Below, one piece after another: positions 24,815 through 32,948 of a DNA stretch of 64,000 nucleotides (within the stretch, counting starts at the first letter, position 1; every line of letters begins with the position of its first letter). The stretch spans positions 1 to 64,000 of the forward strand of contig JAJPHA010000050.1 of NCBI GenBank assembly GCA_021325475.1, written 5' to 3'. Source of the stretch: Rhodanobacteraceae bacterium (GTDB lineage: Bacteria > Pseudomonadota > Gammaproteobacteria > Xanthomonadales > Rhodanobacteraceae). Below the pieces are notes generated by a model. It searched no databases. It saw nothing but the letters and a program-made list of their open reading frames with translations, and was not told the DNA's origin. Made by a program: the position numbers and the translations under genes.

Positions 24815-25150
24815 GGGGTGGAATCCGGCGATCGTGCGGGTTGGCAGTAGCAAACCGTGAAAGTATAGCCTGTGGTCCGCCGCGATCGCCAGATTGCCGA
24901 GCGCCGCGGCGGCGACTTGGCGTGCGTTGAGCAGTGCGCGGGGTTCCAATGTGCCGGGCACGCGGCGCCACTTGCGTTCGGCCGCAACAATCACCATCAC
25001 CGAATGCATGCAACGCATCGGTGCCGTGCCGCATCGACGACTACACGCGCACATGACTATCGGCTCTGGCCGCACCGGTCGATCCGCTCGACAATAGCGA
25101 GGGTGGGCTTGTGCGGTAGCCATTATGGTGATATAGTAAACTATAACACC
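24815..25150. other. Cytochrome c / RND operon intergenic region
   Basis: 336 bp between the divergent cytochrome gene and the RND efflux operon. The right end (25100-25190) is clearly AT-richer than the surroundings and holds the promoter/operator described below. The left part must contain the cytochrome promoter but shows no convincing hexamers. No gene is visible. Confidence 0.6.
25109..25150 (+). promoter_or_regulatory. RND operon promoter overlapped by a palindromic operator
   Basis: TTGTGC (25109-25114) and TATAGT (25132-25137) are spaced 17 bp. The -10 box is embedded in a 24-bp inverted repeat (25127-25150) whose arms are GGTG-A-TATAGT and ACTATA-A-CACC around a central AA; all paired positions except one match. 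A repressor bound there would block RNA polymerase. The size and position resemble TetR-family operators of efflux operons, but no such regulator gene is in the window. Confidence 0.65.
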
Positions 25151-25186
25151 ATGACTCTTTTTTCTTCTTCCCGCCCACAAATTCCA

Positions 25187-26368
25187 ATGAAAATCAGCAG
25201 CTTGTTGTTTCTTTCTGGCTTGGCCGTCACGCTTGGCGCACTGACGGCGTGCAATCGGGACGGTTCGGCAGCCCCCACGCCCAAGACTGCGGCCGATGCC
25301 GTGCCGGTGGAAGTGGCCTATGCCAGCCGCAGCCCGATCAGCGCCAGCTACAGCGGCACGGCCACGCTCGCCTCCGACCACGAAGCGCAGGTGGTAGCCA
25401 AGACCAGCGGCGTGCTCAAGCGGCTGTACGTGGAGGAGGGCGAGACGGTGAAGGCCGGCCAGTTGCTCGCGGAACTCGACGACGCCGAGGCGCGCAGCAA
25501 ATTCGCCCAGGCCGAAGCGCTGATGCGCAAATCCGAGGCGACGTTCGCGCACGCCCAGGCGGCGATGCCGAACAAGCTCATCCCACAGTTCGAATACGAA
25601 CAGGACAAGTACGATCTGGAGGAAAAACGCGCCGCGCGCGCCGGCGCGGAACTGCAGCTTGCGTATACACGTATACTCGCGCCGGTGGACGGCGTGGTGG
25701 CCGAGCGTTCGGTCAAGCTCGGCAACATGATCCAGGCCAACCAGAACCTGTTCCGCATCGTCGGCATGGATCCGCTGCAGGCGGTGCTGAACGTGCCGGA
25801 ACGGCAGCTCGGCATCCTGAAATCCGGTCAGGCCGTGCAACTCGAGGCCGACGCGCTGCCGGGCCGCCGCTTCGCCGGCACCATCCGGCGCATCGCGCCG
25901 GTGGTCGATCCGGCGAGCGGAACGTTCCGGGTGACCTGCGAATTCCGCAATCCCGACGGCGCACTCAAGGCCGGCATGTTCACCCGCATCGACATCGTCT
26001 ACGACCACCGCGACGACGCCTTGACCGTGCCGCGGGCGGCGCTGATCGAGGAGGACGGCGAAACCGCCGTGTTCGTCGTCGAGAACGCGCCGGTTCCCGC
26101 CGCGCCCGCCGCCAACGCCGACGCCAGGGCGGATGCGAAGACTGACGCGAAGACCGACGCGAAAAAGGCGCCGGCGCCGGGCCTGGTGGCGCGTCGCCGG
26201 CTGGTCCAGGTCGGTTACAGCGACGGCGACAAGGTGGAAATCCGTTCCGGCATCGACGAGGGTGCGCGCGTCATCACGGTCGGGCGCAACGCCGTGCGCG
26301 ACGGCACCGCCGTGCAGGTGCTCGAGGTGAAGGTGGCCGCCGACAAGGCGCGCGGAGACAAGGCGTGA
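25187..26368 (+). CDS. RND efflux periplasmic adaptor (HlyD/MFP lipoprotein)
   Basis: A membrane-fusion protein linking inner-membrane RND pumps to an outer-membrane channel. From the ATG at 25187 it is 393 aa, with a lipoprotein signal whose lipobox LTAC puts the lipidated Cys at residue 22. Then come the lipoyl/beta-barrel halves (VVAKTSGVLKRLYVEEGETV, RILAPVDGVVAERSVKLGN), with a coiled-coil hairpin between. A Lys/Ala/Asp-rich insert (ADARADAKTDAKTDAKK) near residue 320 is unusual. An ATG at 25151 is an alternative start directly after the operator. The GTG of the next gene overlaps its stop. Confidence 0.9.
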   Translation: MKISSLLFLSGLAVTLGALTACNRDGSAAPTPKTAADAVPVEVAYASRSPISASYSGTATLASDHEAQVVAKTSGVLKRLYVEEGETVKAGQLLAELDDAEARSKFAQAEALMRKSEATFAHAQAAMPNKLIPQFEYEQDKYDLEEKRAARAGAELQLAYTRILAPVDGVVAERSVKLGNMIQANQNLFRIVGMDPLQAVLNVPERQLGILKSGQAVQLEADALPGRRFAGTIRRIAPVVDPASGTFRVTCEFRNPDGALKAGMFTRIDIVYDHRDDALTVPRAALIEEDGETAVFVVENAPVPAAPAANADARADAKTDAKTDAKKAPAPGLVARRRLVQVGYSDGDKVEIRSGIDEGARVITVGRNAVRDGTAVQVLEVKVAADKARGDKA

Positions 26369-29300
26369 ATCTGGTCGCGATCGCCGCGCGCCGGCGCGTG
26401 ACCGTCGGCATGGTCACGCTGACGTTCGTGCTGTTCGGCCTGATCGCGCTGGCCGGGCTCAAGGTCAATCTGCTGCCGGACCTCAGCTACCCCACGCTCA
26501 CGGTGCGCACCGAATACGAAGGCGCCGCGCCGCTCGAGGTGGAAAACCTGATCTCGCAGCCGATCGAGGAAGCGCTCGGCGTGGTCAAGAACGTGCGCAA
26601 GATCCACTCGGTCTCGCGCACCGGCCAATCCGACGTCATTCTCGAGTTCGCCTGGGGCAGCAACATGGAACAGGCGAGCCTCGACGTGCGCGACAAGCTC
26701 GATCTTTTGCAATTGCCGCTGGAGGCGAAGAAGCCGGTGCTGTTGCGCTTCAATCCGTCGACCGATCCGATCATGCGCTTCGCGCTCACCGGGCCGGCGT
26801 CGCAGGCGGCGAACGAGGCCGAACTCAAGCAATTGCGCCGCTTCGCCGACGACGAGCTGAAGAAGCGCCTGGAACCGACCAGCGGCGTGGCGGCGGTCAA
26901 GGTCGGCGGCGGACTCGAGGACGAGATCGAGGTCGCGATCGATCAGCAACGCCTGCAGCAGCTCGGCCTCGGCGTCGCCGACGTGATCAAGCGTCTCGGC
27001 GACGAGAACGTCAACGTCTCCGGCGGCCGCATCGAGAACGGCGCACAGCGCTATCTGGTACGCACCGTCAATCAGTTCACCAATCTCGAGCAGATGCGCG
27101 AGCTGCTGATCAAGGTGGACAAGGGCGTGCCGATCCGGCTCAAGGACGTGGCCAGCGTCACCCAGGGCTACAAGGAACGCCAGGGCGCGGTGCGCGTCGA
27201 CGGCCGCGAGGCGATCGAGCTTGCGGTGTACAAGGAAGGCGACGCCAACACCGTCGCGGTCGCGGCGAACGTGCGCAAGCAGCTCGCGCGGCTGACCTGC
27301 GATCCGCCGTATCCGTCGTGCGTTTCGATTCTGCCCGCGAACGCGCGCCTGCAGACGATCGACGACCAGTCGGTGTTCATCCAGAGCTCGCTCGACGATG
27401 TGCGCAACGACGCCATCATCGGCGGCGTGCTCGCCGTGCTCGTGATCTTCTTCTTCCTGGCCGATTCCTGGAGCACGTTCATCATCTCGCTGTCGCTGCC
27501 GGTGTCGCTGATCGCCACGTTCTTCTTCATGGGCCAGTTCGGCGTGAGCTTGAACGTGATGTCGCTCGGCGGCCTGGCGCTCGCCACCGGCATGGTGGTG
27601 GACGATTCGATCGTGGTGCTGGAGAACATCGCGCGGCTGCGCGAACGCGGCGCCTCGTTCCTCGAAGCCGCGGTGCAGGGCGCGCGCGAGGTGTCGATGG
27701 CGGTGACCGCCTCGACGTTGACGACCGTGGCGGTGTTCTTTCCGCTCGTGTTCGTGCAGGGCGTCGCCGGCCAGTTGTTCCGCGATCAGGCGCTCACCGT
27801 CACCTTCGCCATGCTGATCTCGCTCGTCGTCGCGATGACGCTGATCCCGATGCTCGCCTCGCTCAAGGGCAGGGCACCGCTCGGCTACGCCGAGGAGCCG
27901 GTCGATCCGGTGCCGGCCTGGCGCAAGCTGCTCGCGGGCGGTGCGGCGCTGGCCGTGTGGCCGTGGCGGACGCGCGTGGCGCGGCCGTTGCGTCTCGCCG
28001 GCTTCCTGCTGCTGCTCGTGCCCAAACTCGTGCTGCTGCCGTGCTACGTGTTGTTCCTGCTGCTCGCGTGGCTGGTGCCGCTGGCGATCCGCTACACGCT
28101 GCGGTTCGCGATGCTGGTGCTGCTGCCCGCCGCGCGCGTGATCGGTGCGGGGCTGCGCGGGATCGGCCGGCTGACGATGATCCCGTACCACGCCGCCGCA
28201 CGCGCGTATCACCGCTTCCTGCCGACCGCGCTGGCGCATCCCTGGCGCGTGCTCGGTTTCGCCGCCGCGGCGTTTGCCGTCAGCGTCGCGCTGATCCCCA
28301 CCCTCGGCATGGATCTGATCCCGCAGCTCGCCCAGGGCCGCTTCGAGATGACGGTGAAACTGCCGCCCGGCACGCCGCTGGCCGACACCGATGCCCTGGT
28401 GCGCGAGTTGCAGCAGAAGAACGCGAAGGATCCGAACATCGCGATGATCTACGGCGTCAGCGGCACCGGCACGCGGCTCGACGCCAATCCGACCGAGAGC
28501 GGCGAGAACATCGCGCGGCTGCTGATCGTGCTCAAGCCCGGCGTCGGCGACCGCGGCGAAACCGCGGCGATGGACGCGCTGCGCGCGAGCATGACGGCGC
28601 ATCCCGGCAGCGAGGTGAAGTTCTCGCGGCCGCAACTGTTCAGCTTCGCCACGCCGCTCGAAGTGGAACTGCGCGGCTACGATCTGGCCTCGCTCAAAGC
28701 CGCCGGCCGCGAGCTGAGCAGCCGGATGAGCGCCTCGCCGCGCTTTGCCGACGTCAAGTCGACGATCGAGAGCGGCTCGCCGGAGATCCAGGTACGCTTC
28801 GACCAGGAACGCGCCGCCGCGCTCGGCCTGACCACCAAGCAGATCGCCGACCAGGTGGTGAACAAGGTGCGTGGCTCGGTCGCCACGCGCTACAGCTTCC
28901 GCGATCGCAAGATCGACGTGCTGGTGCGTGCCCGCGAGGACCAGCGCGCTTCGGTCGATGACATTCGCAATCTGATCGTCGGCTATGCCGCGGCGAATGC
29001 GACGAATGCCGCGGGCACGGTCGCCAACGCCACCGAGACCGGCACCGCGACGCCACCGGCCGGCGCCACGCCCGCGGCTACGCCGATCCGGCTGTCGGCC
29101 GTGGCCGAGGTCATTGCCACCGAAGGACCGAGCGAGATTCACCGCGTCAGCCAGGAACGGGTCGCGATCGTGTCGGCGAACCTGCACTATGGCGATCTCG
29201 GCAGCGCGGTCGCGGAAGTGCAGCGGATGATCCGCGAGCATCCGCTCGCCGCCGGCGTCACCGCGCACATCGGCGGCCAGAGCGAGGAACTCGACGCCTC

Positions 29301-29877
29301 CACGCGGTCGCTGATCTTCGCGCTCGCCCTCGCCATCTTCCTCGTCTACCTGGTGATGGCCTCGCAGTTCGAATCGCTGCTGCACCCGTTCGTCATCATG
29401 TTCTCGATTCCGCTCGCGCTGGTCGGCGCGGTGCTCGCGCTCAAGCTCACCATGACGCCGCTCAGTGTGGTCGTGTTCATCGGCCTGATCATGCTCGCCG
29501 GCATCGTGGTGAAGAACGCGATCGTGCTGATCGACCGGGTCAACCAGTTGCGCGAGGAGGGCGTGGCCAAGCTCGCCGCGATCGCCGAGGCCGCGCAGTC
29601 GCGTCTGCGTCCGATCACGATGACCACGTTGTGCACCCTGATCGGCTTCCTGCCGCTGGCGGTCGGCTGGGGCGACGGCTCGGAGGTGCGCGCACCGATG
29701 GCGATCACGGTGATCGGCGGGCTGGCCGTGTCCACTCTGCTGACACTGGTGGTGATCCCAGTGGTATACAATTTGCTCGATCGGCGCAGCGATGCGGTCT
29801 ACGTCGAACGCGGCCGGCGCAAGCGCTTCGCGGTGAGTGAAGACGCGGCGCTCGCCGCCCAGGGAGCGTCGCCGTGA
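26365..29877 (+). CDS. RND efflux pump, inner-membrane subunit (first)
   Basis: A proton-driven multidrug exporter of the AcrB/MdtB superfamily. At 1170 aa it is about 130 residues longer than usual. The TM4 proton-relay pair is intact (Asp413-Asp414 in GMVVDDSIVVLEN). Two insertions explain the length. Residues about 515-620 add hydrophobic segments between the usual TM6 and TM7. Residues about 878-908 are a low-complexity Ala/Thr/Asn/Pro linker. It is coupled to both neighbours by 4-bp GTGA overlaps, so the three proteins are made together. The substrate is unknown. Confidence 0.93.
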   Translation: MNLVAIAARRRVTVGMVTLTFVLFGLIALAGLKVNLLPDLSYPTLTVRTEYEGAAPLEVENLISQPIEEALGVVKNVRKIHSVSRTGQSDVILEFAWGSNMEQASLDVRDKLDLLQLPLEAKKPVLLRFNPSTDPIMRFALTGPASQAANEAELKQLRRFADDELKKRLEPTSGVAAVKVGGGLEDEIEVAIDQQRLQQLGLGVADVIKRLGDENVNVSGGRIENGAQRYLVRTVNQFTNLEQMRELLIKVDKGVPIRLKDVASVTQGYKERQGAVRVDGREAIELAVYKEGDANTVAVAANVRKQLARLTCDPPYPSCVSILPANARLQTIDDQSVFIQSSLDDVRNDAIIGGVLAVLVIFFFLADSWSTFIISLSLPVSLIATFFFMGQFGVSLNVMSLGGLALATGMVVDDSIVVLENIARLRERGASFLEAAVQGAREVSMAVTASTLTTVAVFFPLVFVQGVAGQLFRDQALTVTFAMLISLVVAMTLIPMLASLKGRAPLGYAEEPVDPVPAWRKLLAGGAALAVWPWRTRVARPLRLAGFLLLLVPKLVLLPCYVLFLLLAWLVPLAIRYTLRFAMLVLLPAARVIGAGLRGIGRLTMIPYHAAARAYHRFLPTALAHPWRVLGFAAAAFAVSVALIPTLGMDLIPQLAQGRFEMTVKLPPGTPLADTDALVRELQQKNAKDPNIAMIYGVSGTGTRLDANPTESGENIARLLIVLKPGVGDRGETAAMDALRASMTAHPGSEVKFSRPQLFSFATPLEVELRGYDLASLKAAGRELSSRMSASPRFADVKSTIESGSPEIQVRFDQERAAALGLTTKQIADQVVNKVRGSVATRYSFRDRKIDVLVRAREDQRASVDDIRNLIVGYAAANATNAAGTVANATETGTATPPAGATPAATPIRLSAVAEVIATEGPSEIHRVSQERVAIVSANLHYGDLGSAVAEVQRMIREHPLAAGVTAHIGGQSEELDASTRSLIFALALAIFLVYLVMASQFESLLHPFVIMFSIPLALVGAVLALKLTMTPLSVVVFIGLIMLAGIVVKNAIVLIDRVNQLREEGVAKLAAIAEAAQSRLRPITMTTLCTLIGFLPLAVGWGDGSEVRAPMAITVIGGLAVSTLLTLVVIPVVYNLLDRRSDAVYVERGRRKRFAVSEDAALAAQGASP

Positions 29878-32800
29878 CCCTCGCCGAGCTCAGCCTCAAG
29901 CGCCCGGTCAGCGCGATCATGTTCTTCGTCTCGCTGCTCGTGATCGGCCTGATCGCGGCGTTCCGCCTGCCGCTCGAGGGCATGCCGGACGTGCAGTTCC
30001 CGTTTCTGCTGATCGACCTGCCGTATCCCGGCTCGACGCCGGCGGAGGTGGAGCGGACGATCACCCGGCCGGTGGAGGAAGCGCTGTCCACGCTGAACGG
30101 CATCCAGCATCTGAATTCGGTTTCGCGCGCCGACGGCGCCGATGTCTTCATCCAGTTCAAATGGGGGGTCGACAGCGCCGTGCGCGCGGTGCAGGCGCGC
30201 GAGAAGATCGACGCGATCCGCGCCGATCTGCCGAGCGATCTGCAACGCTACACCGTGCAGAAGTTCGCCACCAGCGATCAGCCGATGCTGCAATTGCGCA
30301 TCTCGAGCACGCGCGACTTGTCCAACTCCTACGAGCTGCTCGACCGCAAGCTGAAGCGACCGCTGGAACGCCTGCCCGGCGTGGCGCGCGTGCAGATCCA
30401 GGGTGTCGCGCCGCCCGAGGTGCAGATCGAGATCGCCGCCGACCGCCTGACCGCGGCCGGCGTCAGCCTCAACGATCTGTACCAGCGCCTCAACGACGCC
30501 AACTTCTCCGCTTCCGCCGGTCGGGTGCAGGACGGCAAGGTGCGCTACCAGGTGCAGCCGGTGGGCGAGTGGCGCAGTCTCGACGACATCCGCGCCATGC
30601 CGGTCAATGACAAGGGCCTCAGACTCGGCGACATCGCCAATGTCAGCCTGAAGCCGGCGCGGCTCAACTACGGCCGGCATCTGGATCAGCGACCCGCCGT
30701 CGCGGTCGACATTTCCAAGGAACGCAACGCCAACCTGGTCGAGGCCGCGCGGCGCGTGCTCGCCGAGATCGACCGCATCGGCCGCGATCCGGAGATGAAC
30801 GGCATCCAGCTCTACTTCCTCGGCGACGAGGCCAAGGCGGTGACCTCGAGTCTCGCCGAGCTCGGCAAGGCCGGCCTGATCGGCACGCTGCTGTCGATCC
30901 TGGTGCTGTTCTTCTTCCTGCGCGACTGGCCGTCCACGCTGATGGTGTCGCTGGCCATCCCGATCTGCTTCGTGATGACGCTCGGCTGCATGTATTTCTT
31001 CGGCATCACGCTCAACATCCTGTCGATGATGGGCCTGCTGCTCGCGGTCGGCATGCTGGTGGACAATGCCGTCGTCGTGGTCGAGAGCATCTACCAGTAC
31101 CGCGAGAAGCACCCGGACCGGCCCTGGTACTGCGCGGTGCAGGGCACCCAGGTGGTCGGCATCGCCATCGCCGCCGGCACGTTCTCGAGCATCGTCGTGT
31201 TCCTGCCGAACATCTTCGGCGACAAGAACGAGATCAGCATCTACCTCACCCAGGTCGCCATCGCCATGGCCATTGCCCATCTCGCCTCGTGGCTGGTGGC
31301 GGTGAGCCTGATCCCGATGCTATCGGCGAAACTGCCGCCGCCGAAATTCATCGGCCGCACCAGCCTGATCACGCGTCTCACCGCGCGCTACGAGCGCATC
31401 GTCGCCTGGACGCTCGCGCATCGCGGCCTGACCCTGCTCGGCGTATTCGCGCTGATGTTGCTGTCCATCGCGCTGCCGATGCGGTTGACCAAGACCGACA
31501 TGTTCCCGCCCGGCGAACGCAGCGAACTGCACCTGCAGTACAACCTCAACGGCATCTACCGGCTGGAGGAGCTCGAGAAATCGATCAGCGTGGTCGAGCG
31601 CTGGCTGGACGCGCATCGCGCCGAGTTCCACATCAAGAACCTCTACAGCTACTTCAGCGAGCAGGGCAACGCCATGACCAATATCCTGCTCGAGGATGGC
31701 GAGCAAGGCGTCGGCCGCTCGCGCGCGATCATGGAGAAGATCCGCGACGGTCTGCCCAAGGTGCCGATCGGCAGCATCGGATTCGATCAGCAATCGAACA
31801 ACGACAATGGCGTCGTCCAGCTGTTCCTCAACGGCGATTCCGGCGCCACCCTGCGCGAGCTCGCCGCGCCGGCGCTCGAGGCGCTCAAGCGTGTGCCCGG
31901 CCTGCGCGACGTCCGTCCCGCGGAAGTCTCCGGCGACCGCGAGGTAGCGGTGCACGTCGATCGCGACAAGGCGCAGCACTACGGCTTCTCCGCCAACCAG
32001 GTCGCGCAATACGTCGCGATCGCGCTGCGCGGCATGCCGCTCAAGGAATTCCGCACCGGCGCGAGTCCGATCCCGGTCTGGCTGCGCTTCCAGAACGCCG
32101 ACCGCCAGAGCCTTGCCGATCTCGCCGACTACAAGCTGCGCCGCGCCGACGGCGGCCTGATCCCGCTGCTCGCGCTGGTGGACATCGATACCCACGACGC
32201 CGCCTCCAGCATCGAGCGCGAAAACCGCCAGACCTCGCTCGGACTCAAGGCCAATCTCGCCGAAGGCGCCACGCTCGACGAGGTGAAACCGAAGATCGAG
32301 CAGGCGATGAACGCGCTCACCCTGCCGCCCGGCTACCGCTGGAGCTACGGCCGGAATTTCGATTTCGCCGAGGAAGCCGGCCAGCGCATGCTGCTCAACA
32401 CGCTGCTCGCGCTGGTGCTGGTCTACGTGGTGATGTGCGCGATGTTCGAATCGCTGATCTATCCGGCGGCGATCCTGACCACCTTCGTGTTCTCGATCTT
32501 CGGCGTGTACTGGCTGTTCTGGCTCACCAACACCACGTTCTCGATCATGGCCTCGATCGGCGTGCTGATCCTGATGGGGGTGGTGGTCAACAACGGCATC
32601 GTCATGATCGTGCACATCAACCAACTGCGTCACGCAGGGCTGCAGCGCACGCCGGCGCTGATCCGGGGCGCGCGCGATCGTCTGCGCCCGGTGCTGATGA
32701 CCATGGGCACGGCGATCCTCGGCATGGTGCCGTTGTGCGTGAGCAATGCTGCGATCGGCGGCGACGGCCCGCCGTACTATCCGATGGCGCGCGCGATCGC

Positions 32801-32945
32801 CGGCGGACTCGTGTTCTCCACGCTCGTCACCCTGGTCGCACTGCCGACGATCTACGCGCTGCTCGACGACCTGCGACTGTGGATGCGGCGCGTGCTGCGC
32901 GAGGCGCGCGGCCGGGCGCCGGCCACCGCGCCCGCGGCAGGCTGA
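29874..32945 (+). CDS. RND efflux pump, inner-membrane subunit (second)
   Basis: A 1023-aa RND permease of normal length, divergent from the first pump. The TM4 motif reads GMLVDNAVVVVES: Asp397 is kept but the second acidic residue is Asn398, unlike the VDD of the partner. Two-pump operons such as mdtBC form heterotrimers in which the subunits divide proton transfer and substrate binding; the residue change suggests such a division here (inference). No outer-membrane channel gene follows; a TolC-type protein must come from elsewhere. It ends 3 bp from the convergent DUF349 gene. Confidence 0.93.
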   Translation: MTLAELSLKRPVSAIMFFVSLLVIGLIAAFRLPLEGMPDVQFPFLLIDLPYPGSTPAEVERTITRPVEEALSTLNGIQHLNSVSRADGADVFIQFKWGVDSAVRAVQAREKIDAIRADLPSDLQRYTVQKFATSDQPMLQLRISSTRDLSNSYELLDRKLKRPLERLPGVARVQIQGVAPPEVQIEIAADRLTAAGVSLNDLYQRLNDANFSASAGRVQDGKVRYQVQPVGEWRSLDDIRAMPVNDKGLRLGDIANVSLKPARLNYGRHLDQRPAVAVDISKERNANLVEAARRVLAEIDRIGRDPEMNGIQLYFLGDEAKAVTSSLAELGKAGLIGTLLSILVLFFFLRDWPSTLMVSLAIPICFVMTLGCMYFFGITLNILSMMGLLLAVGMLVDNAVVVVESIYQYREKHPDRPWYCAVQGTQVVGIAIAAGTFSSIVVFLPNIFGDKNEISIYLTQVAIAMAIAHLASWLVAVSLIPMLSAKLPPPKFIGRTSLITRLTARYERIVAWTLAHRGLTLLGVFALMLLSIALPMRLTKTDMFPPGERSELHLQYNLNGIYRLEELEKSISVVERWLDAHRAEFHIKNLYSYFSEQGNAMTNILLEDGEQGVGRSRAIMEKIRDGLPKVPIGSIGFDQQSNNDNGVVQLFLNGDSGATLRELAAPALEALKRVPGLRDVRPAEVSGDREVAVHVDRDKAQHYGFSANQVAQYVAIALRGMPLKEFRTGASPIPVWLRFQNADRQSLADLADYKLRRADGGLIPLLALVDIDTHDAASSIERENRQTSLGLKANLAEGATLDEVKPKIEQAMNALTLPPGYRWSYGRNFDFAEEAGQRMLLNTLLALVLVYVVMCAMFESLIYPAAILTTFVFSIFGVYWLFWLTNTTFSIMASIGVLILMGVVVNNGIVMIVHINQLRHAGLQRTPALIRGARDRLRPVLMTMGTAILGMVPLCVSNAAIGGDGPPYYPMARAIAGGLVFSTLVTLVALPTIYALLDDLRLWMRRVLREARGRAPATAPAAG

Positions 32946-32948
32946 AGC

